From: Oscillospiraceae bacterium
GTDB taxonomy: Bacteria > Bacillota > Clostridia > Oscillospirales > Ruminococcaceae
Assembly: GCA_021199335.1 (NCBI GenBank)
Contig: JAJQIG010000046.1
Coordinates: 1-64,000 of the forward strand
Reading direction: 5' to 3'
DNA: 64,000 nt
Both the position numbers and the translations under genes were made by a program. The notes below the pieces were generated by a model. That model saw only the letters and a list, made by a program, of their open reading frames with translations, was not told the origin of the DNA and did not search any database. Numbering within the stretch: position 1 is the stretch's first letter; each line of letters starts with the position of its first letter. Shown here in pieces: positions 52,388 through 61,558 of this stretch.

Positions 52388-53758
52388 ATGGTTGTGGTGA
52401 AGAATAAGGATTTAACGGTTGGTGATCCTAAAAAAACGCTGGTTTATTTTACAATTCCCCTTTTTGTAAGTGTGATTTTTCAGCAGCTTTACAGTATTGC
52501 CGATAGCGTAATTGCAGGTAAATTTGCAGGGGAAAGCGCCCTTGCGGCTGTCGGAGCGAGCTATCCCATCACAATGATTTTCATGGCTGTTGCCGTTGGA
52601 AGTCAGATAGGATGCTCGGTCGTTATAAGCCGATATTTCGGCTCGGGTAATATTAAGGCGACAAAAACCTGCGTAACAACATCGCTTATAGCAGGATTTG
52701 TGATTTCCGCATTGCTGACACTGCTTGGCGTGCTGTTCAGTCCGCAGATGATGAATCTTGTTAATACCCCACAGGATATTTTTAACGACGGAAACCTATA
52801 CCTTAAAATTTATACGGGCGGATTCGTTTTTCTCTATATTTATAACGTCACAACAGGAATTTTTAACAGCCTTGGCGACAGCAAAACACCGCTTTGGCTG
52901 CTGATAGGTTCATCGGTGGGAAATATAATCCTTGATGCGTTTTTTGTAATTGTCCTTAAATGGGGAGTGGCAGGCGTTGCTTGGGCAACGTTCATTGCAC
53001 AGGGAGCGTCAGGAATTATTTCGGTAATTTTACTTTACATAAGGCTAAAATCAATGGTAATCAGCGAAAATGCGCCGATTTTCAGCACTAAATCACTAAA
53101 GGAGATTGCCTCAATTGCAATTCCCAGCATTTTGCAGCAAAGCTTTATTTCCATAGGCAATATGTTTGTGCAGTATCTTGTAAATGGATTTGGCTCATCG
53201 GTAATTGCGGGATATTCCGCTGCAATAAAACTTAATACCTTCGCTATAACCGGTTTCACTACCCTCGGAAACGGAATTTCCAGCTTTACAGCGCAAAATC
53301 TCGGCGCAGGAAAAATAGACCGCATAAAAACAGCCTTTAAGGCGGGGCTTGTTTTTTCTGTGAGCATAGCCATAGTGTTTTTTGCAGTTTATTTCATATT
53401 CGGAAAGCAGCTTCTCTATATGTTCATGAATGAGGACAGCACCGAGCTTGCTATGAATACAGGACTTAACTTCCTTAGAATAGTTTCGCCGTTCTATATT
53501 ATCGTTTGCACAAAGCTTATATGTGATGGCGTTCTCAGGGGAAGCGAAAGCATGGGCTGCTTTATGGCATCCACATTCACCGATTTGGTGCTGAGGGTCG
53601 TTCTTGCGTTTGTATTGTCAAACTTTTGGAACGAAACGGGTATATGGATAGGCTGGCCTATAAGCTGGTTTATGGGAGCGGCATTGTCCGTGTTCTTCTA
53701 TGTGAATGGAATATGGCTTAAAAAGTTCAATGCGCATCATGGGGAAAATGCGGGTTAA
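52388..53758 (+). CDS. MATE family efflux transporter (start possibly GTG at 52394/52397)
   Basis: 12-TM hydrophobic profile; VSVIFQQLYSIADSVIAGKFAGESALAAVGASYP. Confidence 0.93.
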   Translation: MVVVKNKDLTVGDPKKTLVYFTIPLFVSVIFQQLYSIADSVIAGKFAGESALAAVGASYPITMIFMAVAVGSQIGCSVVISRYFGSGNIKATKTCVTTSLIAGFVISALLTLLGVLFSPQMMNLVNTPQDIFNDGNLYLKIYTGGFVFLYIYNVTTGIFNSLGDSKTPLWLLIGSSVGNIILDAFFVIVLKWGVAGVAWATFIAQGASGIISVILLYIRLKSMVISENAPIFSTKSLKEIASIAIPSILQQSFISIGNMFVQYLVNGFGSSVIAGYSAAIKLNTFAITGFTTLGNGISSFTAQNLGAGKIDRIKTAFKAGLVFSVSIAIVFFAVYFIFGKQLLYMFMNEDSTELAMNTGLNFLRIVSPFYIIVCTKLICDGVLRGSESMGCFMASTFTDLVLRVVLAFVLSNFWNETGIWIGWPISWFMGAALSVFFYVNGIWLKKFNAHHGENAG

Positions 53759-53773
53759 AGGTTAGAATAAAAA

Positions 53774-53827
53774 AATACGGTCACACAAAAGCATTTGAGC
53801 TTCTGCATGACCGTATTCTCTTTTCCC
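53774..53827. terminator. Terminator between MATE gene and rpmB
   Basis: ATACGGTCA...TGACCGTAT with flanking A and T runs. Confidence 0.7.
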
Positions 53828-53888
53828 TGCTTAAAGACTGTTAAAATTTCTTAACTCAGCCCTTTAAGAGCCTTTATTATACGGTAAA

Positions 53889-54077
53889 TTATACGGCACG
53901 GGTAACCTTGTTGGAACGAAGACATCTTGTGCAAGCGTAAACATGCACGGGAGTTCCGTTAACGATTGCCTTTACACGCTTAACGTTAGGCTTCCAAGTT
54001 CTGTTTGAGCGGCGATGTGAGTGAGAAACCTTTATACCGAAAGTAACACCCTTTCCGCAAAAATCGCACTTTGCCAT
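53889..54077 (-). CDS. rpmB: 50S ribosomal protein L28
   Basis: MAKCDFCGKGVTFGIKVSHSHRRSNRTWKPNVKRVK...ACTRCLRSNKV. Confidence 0.97.
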   Translation of the reverse strand: MAKCDFCGKGVTFGIKVSHSHRRSNRTWKPNVKRVKAIVNGTPVHVYACTRCLRSNKVTRAV

Positions 54078-54312
54078 GGGGTTACACCTCCTTTTCAAAA
54101 TCATTACAAAGTCAACGTTACTATTCTACCACAATCCTTCATAAATTGCAAGGGATTTTTGAAAAAAAGTTTGAAAAAACAAAAGTTTTTAGCCATTGAA
54201 CAGAAAATCGGAAAAAATCTATTGTAATTTTTCCTAAAATGTGATATAATCAGAATGTTTAGTTGTTTTTAAATTGCCCCTGAGGAGTTTTTGTACCTTT
54301 CGGAGATGTTCT

Positions 54313-54981
54313 ATGGATTCTTTAACAAAACAAAGGCTGCTTTCATTTGCTGTAAGGTTTGTCGTTTTAATGATTGCGTTTCCTGTGCATGAGTCCGCCC
54401 ATGCCCTTGTAGCGCATTGGCTCGGGGATGATACGGCAAAAAACAGTGGCAGAATTACGCTTAATCCGCTGAAACATATAAGCCCATGGGGAGCGCTTTT
54501 TATGCTCTTTGTGGGAGTGGGTGCGGCAAATCCCGTCCCTATAGATGCAAGAAATTTCAAGAAACCAAAGCTTGGAATGGCAATCTCCTCGCTGGCGGGG
54601 CCTGTTTCCAACCTGCTCCTTGCGTATCTGTCGATATTGGCGTACCGTGTTTTCTATATAGTTTCGTACTGCAAGAATGTCGACTTTTCTATACTCCTTT
54701 ACTTTCTGCAGTATGGGGCAGTGCTCAATGTTGGACTTGCCGTGTTCAATCTTCTGCCAATTCCGCCGCTTGACGGTTCAAGGATACTTACACTTTTTCT
54801 TCCCGAAAAGAAGTATTTCGGCATAATGAAGTATGAAAAATACATATTGGCGGTTATGTTTGTCATTGTTTTTTTGGGATTTCTCGATAAGCCGCTTGCA
54901 TTTTTGCAGAATATTGCTTTCAATGTGATGTGGTTTCTCACCGGCTGGATTGATGGAATTGTAAATATATTTTTGAGGTAG
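54313..54981 (+). CDS. Site-2 protease (M50) family membrane protein
   Basis: FPVHESAHALVAHWLGD (HExxH), NLLPIPPLDGSRIL. Confidence 0.9.
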   Translation: MDSLTKQRLLSFAVRFVVLMIAFPVHESAHALVAHWLGDDTAKNSGRITLNPLKHISPWGALFMLFVGVGAANPVPIDARNFKKPKLGMAISSLAGPVSNLLLAYLSILAYRVFYIVSYCKNVDFSILLYFLQYGAVLNVGLAVFNLLPIPPLDGSRILTLFLPEKKYFGIMKYEKYILAVMFVIVFLGFLDKPLAFLQNIAFNVMWFLTGWIDGIVNIFLR

Positions 54982-54986
54982 TTATT

Positions 54987-55733
54987 TTGGAAGCGATTTC
55001 TTTTAAGCTGGAGGTTTTTGAAGGACCTCTCGATTTGCTGCTGCATCTTATTTCAAAGCATAAGCTGAATATAAATGATATTCCGATTGTTATGCTTGTT
55101 AATCAGTACCTTGATTACATTAATGATATGTCCGATCAGAATATGGAGGTAGCGGGGGAGTTCCTTGAAATGGCAGCTCACCTTGTCTATATAAAAACCG
55201 TGTCGCTCCTTCCTCGGCATGAGGAAGCGGAGGTTATGAAAAAGGAGCTTCAAGGGCGATTGATAGAATATTCACTCTGCAAGCTCGCCGCATCGTCACT
55301 GCAGAGCAGATATATAGGCAATAATATTACTGTGCGAAAGCCAATGAAGATTGAATTTGACAATACCTATGCCCTTGTGCATGACCCTGAGATTCTCCTT
55401 AAAGCCTACCTCGGAATAAATATAAGAAAAACGGAAGAACCTGTTAAGCTTGATTCGTTTAATACCATAGTAAGGAAGAAAATTGTTTCCGTTACATCAA
55501 AGATTGTTTTTGTTTTAAGAAAGCTTTATAAATTCGGGGAATGCCTTACGGACAGCCTTTTTGACGGACTTACCGACCGCTCCGAAAGGGTTGCTGTTTT
55601 CCTTGCGATTTTGGAGCTTACAAAGTCGGGAAGAATTCTTCTTAACGATGATAACACACTTATAACCTTTAATAAAAACTATGTTAAGGGGGAGGATAAC
55701 GGCGAAAAGGGCTCGGCTGATTCATATGATTGA
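54987..55733 (+). CDS. scpA: Segregation and condensation protein A
   Basis: FKLEVFEGPLDLLLHLISKHKLNINDIPI. Confidence 0.94.
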   Translation: MEAISFKLEVFEGPLDLLLHLISKHKLNINDIPIVMLVNQYLDYINDMSDQNMEVAGEFLEMAAHLVYIKTVSLLPRHEEAEVMKKELQGRLIEYSLCKLAASSLQSRYIGNNITVRKPMKIEFDNTYALVHDPEILLKAYLGINIRKTEEPVKLDSFNTIVRKKIVSVTSKIVFVLRKLYKFGECLTDSLFDGLTDRSERVAVFLAILELTKSGRILLNDDNTLITFNKNYVKGEDNGEKGSADSYD

Positions 55734-55781
55734 GAATAAGCTGATTACTAAGTGCTTCTTTGAGAAAGAGTTGGTCAAAAT

Positions 55782-56378
55782 ATGAAACTGAATGAAGAAA
55801 TGTCGATTGTTGAGGCTGTGCTTTTCGCTAGCGGGGAACCGATTGAAATTTCAAGAATTTCATCCGCTGTGGGAATAGAAACTGAGCTTGCTGAAAAAAT
55901 AATCCGGCTTATCAATGATAAATATGAGGAAAACGGCAGCGCAATGCAGATTATAAGGCTCGCTGACAGCTACCAGCTTTGTGTCAGGGAGAAGTATATA
56001 GACTATGTCCGCGCGGCGATGGAAACCAAGAAAACTGCGCCGCTCTCCTCCGCGGCAATGGAGGTTCTTACGATTGTTGCGTATAATCAGCCTGTGACAA
56101 AGGGTTTTGTTGAACATATAAGGGGAACAGACAGTTCAAGTGTTGTTAACTCCCTTGTCGAAAAAAATCTTCTTGAAGAGGCGGGTAGGCTTGATGTCCC
56201 CGGAAAGCCCATTGCATATCGTACAACGTCAACGTTTCTGCGCTGCTTTCAGCTTGCGTCCATCGATGATCTTCCTGCTGTCCCCAACAGCGATGGTCAG
56301 GTGAGCTTTGATGAGCTTCTTGTTAAGGAGAATGAGGAACCGCCGCAGACTGCCTCGGTTACAACGGAGGATGTATAA
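55782..56378 (+). CDS. scpB: Segregation and condensation protein B
   Basis: VEAVLFASGEPIEISRI, AAMEVLTIVAYNQPVTKGFVEHIRGTDSSSVVNSLVEKNLLEEAGRLDVPGKPIAYRTT. Confidence 0.94.
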   Translation: MKLNEEMSIVEAVLFASGEPIEISRISSAVGIETELAEKIIRLINDKYEENGSAMQIIRLADSYQLCVREKYIDYVRAAMETKKTAPLSSAAMEVLTIVAYNQPVTKGFVEHIRGTDSSSVVNSLVEKNLLEEAGRLDVPGKPIAYRTTSTFLRCFQLASIDDLPAVPNSDGQVSFDELLVKENEEPPQTASVTTEDV

Positions 56379-57118
56379 TGACAGCGTTTATTATAATCAT
56401 TGGGATTGCAATTATCATCTTTTTTCTCCTTAAAAGCGATATAAAGGCTGAGCTTCAGTTTATTGGCGGCGAGTTTGATTTCAAGGTAAAGTATCTTTTC
56501 TTTACTGTTTTTCCCATAAAAAAGAAAGAGAAGAGCAAGTCTGAGAGGAAGAAAAAGTCTAAGAGCAAGAAGGAGAGCTTTGACGAGGAGGATGCGGATA
56601 TAAAATCCAATTCGGAATCCGAGCCGAAAAGCACTGCGGAAACATCCTCCGATGATATGACTGAGGAAAATCCCGAAAGGAAACGCAAAAAGAGCGGCGA
56701 TGTAATAAATAATGTCAAGGTTAAAATCAAACAGGCGGAGGTAATCTGGAAAAGCGTAAAAAATGCGCTCATAAGGCTGTTTGGCGGTGTTCACATAAAT
56801 AATCTTATGATAGATTTTAGAATAGGTGGCGAGGATGCCTGCGAGTCGGCATTGAATTACGGAAAAACAAGCGCCGTGGTTTATAACGCCATATCTGTTG
56901 TCAGAGTTTGGTTTCCGATTACCGTTAAAACCGTTGATATAAGCTGTGATTTTGACTCAAAAGAGAGCGTTTATGATGTTTCACTGTCCGTAAACCTCGG
57001 ACTTGGAACGGCAATTGCCATATTATTTACCGCCCTTTTCGGCTTTTTGAAGAACAAGGGCGAATTTGACAGCGCAGGAAAGGACAGCAGCGCTTCTGAT
57101 TCAAACAAGGCTGCATAA
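56378..57118 (+). CDS. DUF2953-like membrane protein
   Basis: N-terminal TM, charged linker, position between scpB and ytfJ as in other Firmicutes. Confidence 0.7.
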   Translation: MTAFIIIIGIAIIIFFLLKSDIKAELQFIGGEFDFKVKYLFFTVFPIKKKEKSKSERKKKSKSKKESFDEEDADIKSNSESEPKSTAETSSDDMTEENPERKRKKSGDVINNVKVKIKQAEVIWKSVKNALIRLFGGVHINNLMIDFRIGGEDACESALNYGKTSAVVYNAISVVRVWFPITVKTVDISCDFDSKESVYDVSLSVNLGLGTAIAILFTALFGFLKNKGEFDSAGKDSSASDSNKAA

Positions 57119-57158
57119 AAAATACAGATGCTCCCAATGGAGCGGAAAGGATGTTACT

Positions 57159-57665
57159 ATGGACGATAAGGTAAAGGATTTGGTCGGCACTGCAATGAGC
57201 AAAATAAAGGAGATGTCCGATGCGGATACCATCATTGGCGATGCCATAAAAATTGACGGAAATATTACTATTATTCCCGTATCAAAGGTTTCCTACGGCT
57301 TTGCTGCGGGTGGTTCGGATCTGCCCTCAAAATCAAACAGCGGACTTTTCGGCGGCGGTACGGGCGGTGGAGTTACTATTCAGCCACTTGCGTTTATAGT
57401 TGTTTCGGATGGAGATGTAAAGCTGCTTCAGCTTAACCAGGATAAATCCTCTACGGGGGCGATTGTGAATCTTGTTCCCGAGCTTTTTGATAAAATACAA
57501 GGCTTGTTCAGCAAAAATAAATCAAAGAAGGGCGATGACGAACCATCCGATATTGCCCCGCAGACCATAAACACAGATGGACTCAATCTTTCCCTTGACG
57601 ATGATGATGATTTCCGACCCGAAAGTGGCGGAACATCCAATTTTGCGGGTGAGTTTGATTTTTAA
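57159..57665 (+). CDS. ytfJ: YtfJ/GerW sporulation protein
   Basis: GDAIKIDGNITIIPVSKVSYGFAAGGSDL...GGTGGGVTIQPLAFIVV. Confidence 0.92.
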   Translation: MDDKVKDLVGTAMSKIKEMSDADTIIGDAIKIDGNITIIPVSKVSYGFAAGGSDLPSKSNSGLFGGGTGGGVTIQPLAFIVVSDGDVKLLQLNQDKSSTGAIVNLVPELFDKIQGLFSKNKSKKGDDEPSDIAPQTINTDGLNLSLDDDDDFRPESGGTSNFAGEFDF

Positions 57666-57707
57666 GGATAATTAATGGCTTTCCGTCATAAAATGTAATA
57701 AATTTTT

Positions 57708-58868
57708 ATGGCGGTGAGTTTTATTATGAAGAAGATTATATGTGTTGTAATGGCGGCTGTTACTGTAATGCTTTTGGGATTCCCAAGGGCAAGAGCTGTG
57801 GAAACGTTAAGCGTTTCGGCGAAATCGGCGATAGTGATTGATGCGCAAACGGGGGCGGTAATCTATGCAAAAAGCGAGAATACCCATCTCCCGATGGCAA
57901 GCACAACCAAGATTATGACAACCCTTTTGCTTATCGAAAGCGGTGACCTTGATACGGAGTTTGTTGTTGACGATGAGGCACTTTTGACGGAAGGCTCGTC
58001 AATGTATCTCCGCTCGGGCGATATGGTTACAAAGCGTGAGCTTTGCTATGGAATGATGCTCCCATCGGGGAACGATGCGGCTAATGCATCTGCGCTTAAG
58101 CTTGCGGGTGATTACGAAGGCTTTGCAGCGATGATGAATAAGCGCGCAAATTCTATCGGGATGATGAATACAAGCTTTGTTACACCCTCGGGTCTGCATG
58201 ACGAAAACCATTATTCAACGGCTTATGATATGTCGCTCCTTGCAAGAGAGGCAATGAAGAACGAGCTGTTTCGTGAGATATGCAGTACCCAAAGCATAAG
58301 GCTTTCCTCCGAGAATTGGAGCGCAGATAAGTACCTTTCCAACACTAACAGGCTTTTGAACAAATATGAATATTGCATAGGAATAAAAACAGGATTTACC
58401 GATGAAGCGGGAAGATGCCTTGTTTCCGCCGCAGAAAAGGACGGTGTAACCCTTATTGCCGTTACCCTTAACGCCCCCGATGACTGGAACGACCATATAA
58501 AAATGTATGAGTATGGCTTTAAGGCGGCGCAGAAACAGCCTATTGACGGAGCTTCCGATTCACTTGAAGCTGAGGTTGTCGGCGGTGATAGCGACAGGGT
58601 GAAATGCAGGCTTGCCGAAGCTCCCATGTGTACGGCGGTTAACGGAGTTATGCCCGAAATAACGGAGGAAATTCACATGAAGGAGTTTTCCTATGCCCCC
58701 GTTCTGAGCGGGGATAAACTGGGTTATGCCGAATACAGCATCGGCGGCGAGGTTATTGCGGAGGTTGATATTGTTGCGGATGAGGACTGCGCATACCGTT
58801 TTGCGGAAGCGGAAATTTCTTTATATAATAAATTAATAGATTGGTTAAAAGGTTTCTTTAAAGGATAA
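57708..58868 (+). CDS. D-alanyl-D-alanine carboxypeptidase (DacF-like)
   Basis: MASTTKIMTTLL (SxxK), SGNDAANA (SxN), IKTGFTDEAG (KTG). Confidence 0.93.
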   Translation: MAVSFIMKKIICVVMAAVTVMLLGFPRARAVETLSVSAKSAIVIDAQTGAVIYAKSENTHLPMASTTKIMTTLLLIESGDLDTEFVVDDEALLTEGSSMYLRSGDMVTKRELCYGMMLPSGNDAANASALKLAGDYEGFAAMMNKRANSIGMMNTSFVTPSGLHDENHYSTAYDMSLLAREAMKNELFREICSTQSIRLSSENWSADKYLSNTNRLLNKYEYCIGIKTGFTDEAGRCLVSAAEKDGVTLIAVTLNAPDDWNDHIKMYEYGFKAAQKQPIDGASDSLEAEVVGGDSDRVKCRLAEAPMCTAVNGVMPEITEEIHMKEFSYAPVLSGDKLGYAEYSIGGEVIAEVDIVADEDCAYRFAEAEISLYNKLIDWLKGFFKG

Positions 58869-58879
58869 GGAGCGTAAAA

Positions 58880-59605
58880 GTGGAAAAAATCAGACTTCAA
58901 AAGTTAATTGCCGAAAGCGGAATGTGTTCACGCAGAAAAGCGGAGGAGCTTGTTAAAAACGGCAAAGTAAAGGTTAACGGACACGTTGCTTCAATCGGGG
59001 ACAGCGCATCATATGACGACGTGATTATGGTTTCGGGAGAGCGGCTTTATATCGAAAAGAAGCGGAAAAAATATTATATTATGCTTAATAAACCCAGGGG
59101 CTATGTTACGACAATGTCCGATGAGCTTGACAGAAGATGCGTTACCGACCTTCTTACGGGCATTGACGAAAGAGTTTATCCCATAGGAAGGCTCGATAGA
59201 AATTCGGAGGGTATGCTTTTGTTTACAAATGACGGTAAATTTGCGAACGATATAATGCACCCGAGTAAGCATATTTCCAAAACATACCGTGTTACCGTAA
59301 GACCTTCGGTTACTGAGGATCAGCTTGTTCGGCTTGCGGACGGGGTTGTTATAGATGGAAAGAAAACCCTCCCTGCAAACGTCAGCGTTTTGACAGAGGA
59401 GGAGGGCAGAGTCGTTCTCAGAATAGTAATTCGTGAGGGAAGAAACAGGCAGATAAGAAAAATGTGCGAGGCTGTCGGATTGGAAGTTGCAAGACTTCGC
59501 AGAACCGCTATAGGCCCCGTTAAGCTCGGTATGCTTAAACCGGGAACATATCGCGAGCTTACCCCCGAGGAGATAAAGGCGCTCCGAAACGCTGTCGGAG
59601 AGTGA
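58880..59605 (+). CDS. rRNA pseudouridine synthase (RluB family)
   Basis: S4 domain RLQKLIAESGMCSRRKAEELVKNGKVKVNG; YPIGRLDRNSEGMLLFTNDG. Confidence 0.93.
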   Translation: MEKIRLQKLIAESGMCSRRKAEELVKNGKVKVNGHVASIGDSASYDDVIMVSGERLYIEKKRKKYYIMLNKPRGYVTTMSDELDRRCVTDLLTGIDERVYPIGRLDRNSEGMLLFTNDGKFANDIMHPSKHISKTYRVTVRPSVTEDQLVRLADGVVIDGKKTLPANVSVLTEEEGRVVLRIVIREGRNRQIRKMCEAVGLEVARLRRTAIGPVKLGMLKPGTYRELTPEEIKALRNAVGE

Positions 59606-59715
59606 CATTTTGATTAAAAATATGAATAAATTGAAAAAAACAGTGAAAAATATTATTTTTGGCTTGTAAAAGCGGAAAAAATGATGTATAATATATGATG
59701 GTTTAATTTTAATTA

Positions 59716-61086
59716 TTGAACGGAGGAACGTTTATGCTAACTGAAAGTCAGAAGGCAAAGCTCGTTGAGTACAAAAATGCTGTTTCAGCACCAAATCAAG
59801 CGAAAGAAAGACTTGCAAAATTGTTCGATGACGGAATTTATACCGAAATCGACTCTTCTGTAAAGGATGGAGCAGGTGTTGTTGCCGCATATGGCTATGT
59901 TGACGGAAGTCCTGTCTATGCTTTTTCTCAGGATAAAAGTGTTAAGAGCGGTGCTGTAAGCAAGCAGCATTCCGCAAAAATATGCAAGGTTTATGACCTT
60001 GCCGCAAAGAATGGTATTCCCGTTGTGGGAATTTTTGATTCGGACGGTGCTGTTGTGTCGGATGGTGCGGATGCGCTTGCCGCATACAGCGATATTCTGG
60101 CTTGGACGAATAACCTTTCGGGTGTTGTTCCGCAGATTGCTGTCGTTGCGGGAACTTGTATCGGAAGCGCCGCATTAATTGCCTGCTCCGCAGATATCGT
60201 TATTGCCGCAGAGGATGCTGAGCTTTATCTTACGGTGGGTGAGGGCAGGAACGGTTCTGATGCTGCAAAGCTTGGCACTGCTTCCGTGCTTGCGGAGAGT
60301 GATATTGAGGCAGTAGAGAGCGCAAGAAAGCTTCTTTCGATGCTCCCTGCGAATAATATTTCTGCCGCTCCCGAATTTGAATTTTCCGTCTCTTCAAAGC
60401 TTGCGGAGGGAAAGGCAGCCGATATTGCCGAAGCCGTTGCCGATGAGGGCAGCTTGGTTGAGCTTTCGGGTGAATTCGGTAAGGCTTCTTATACTGCGAT
60501 TGCTACAGTCGGCGGTTCTGCAGTTGGTATTGCCGCAACAAATAAGACGGGCGATAAGCTTTCGTCCGATGACAGCGCAAAGCTTGCAAGATTTGTAAGA
60601 ACCTGCGATGCGTTCTCTATCCCCGTTGTTACGATTATAGATACAGAGGGCTTTGAGTCGAACGACAATATTCGTGACATTGCAAAGCTCGCCAATGCTT
60701 ATGCCGAAGCGACAACCTTGAAGATTTCCGTAGTAACGGGTAAGGCTTACGGCTCTGCAATGGTTGCTTTGGGAACGGCTAATGCCGATATGACGTTTGC
60801 ATATCCCGATGCCGTTATTTCTCCCATTGCGCCCGTTACCGCCGTGGAATTCCTTTGGCATGATAAGCTCAAGGGCGCCGCAGATGTTAAGGTGGAGCGT
60901 GAAAAGCTTGCTGCCGAGTATGCCGAAACGGAAGTGTCCGCTTTTGCCGCTGCCGAAAAGGGCTGCGTTGATGAGATAATTACTCCCGACGAAGCAAGGG
61001 CGAAAATCGTTGCCGTACTCGATCTTATGGCAGGCAAGCGCCTTAATAAGCGCCTTCCTAAGAAGCACAGCAATATGCCTTTCTAA
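59716..61086 (+). CDS. Acyl-CoA carboxyltransferase subunit (12S/MmdA-like)
   Basis: Carboxyltransferase fold motifs; AKERLAKLFDDGIYTEI, FAYPDAVISPIAPVTAVEFLW. Confidence 0.82.
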   Translation: MNGGTFMLTESQKAKLVEYKNAVSAPNQAKERLAKLFDDGIYTEIDSSVKDGAGVVAAYGYVDGSPVYAFSQDKSVKSGAVSKQHSAKICKVYDLAAKNGIPVVGIFDSDGAVVSDGADALAAYSDILAWTNNLSGVVPQIAVVAGTCIGSAALIACSADIVIAAEDAELYLTVGEGRNGSDAAKLGTASVLAESDIEAVESARKLLSMLPANNISAAPEFEFSVSSKLAEGKAADIAEAVADEGSLVELSGEFGKASYTAIATVGGSAVGIAATNKTGDKLSSDDSAKLARFVRTCDAFSIPVVTIIDTEGFESNDNIRDIAKLANAYAEATTLKISVVTGKAYGSAMVALGTANADMTFAYPDAVISPIAPVTAVEFLWHDKLKGAADVKVEREKLAAEYAETEVSAFAAAEKGCVDEIITPDEARAKIVAVLDLMAGKRLNKRLPKKHSNMPF

Positions 61087-61166
61087 AGGTCACTGCACGT
61101 ACTTATTTTACCGGTTCAGATGGACAGGCATCTGTCAAAAAAATATATTGAATGGTGGTTATTGAT

Positions 61167-61535
61167 ATGAAAAGATTTAATATTACTGTAAACGGCAAGG
61201 CTTATGATGTTGCTGTTGAAGAAACCTCCGGCGGCGCAGCACCCGCTGCAGCCCCTGCATCCGTTCCCGCACCCGTAGCTCCTGCTGCACCCGCACCCGC
61301 TGCGGCTCCCGCACCTGCAAGCGGCACACCTATCAACGCCCCGATGCCGGGAACAATCCTTGATGTAAAGGTTACGGTTGGCGCAACTGTTACAGAGGGT
61401 CAGGTTGTTGCGGTTCTTGAAGCAATGAAGATGGAAAATGACATCTGCTCTCCTGTTGCAGGTAAGGTTGTAGCTGTAAACGTTAAGAAGGGCGATTCGG
61501 TTAATTCCAACGATCTTCTTATTTCTGTTCAGTAA
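61167..61535 (+). CDS. Biotin carboxyl carrier protein (1.3S-like)
   Basis: Ala/Pro linker and biotinylation motif VVAVLEAMKMEND. Confidence 0.93.
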   Translation: MKRFNITVNGKAYDVAVEETSGGAAPAAAPASVPAPVAPAAPAPAAAPAPASGTPINAPMPGTILDVKVTVGATVTEGQVVAVLEAMKMENDICSPVAGKVVAVNVKKGDSVNSNDLLISVQ

Positions 61536-61558
61536 CATCTGGGAAAGGTTGATTAAAA

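Noticed and set aside
54313-54981. SpoIVFB (sigma-K protease) specific call
   Set aside because: Only generic M50/site-2 protease motifs can be supported; subfamily not determinable by eye.
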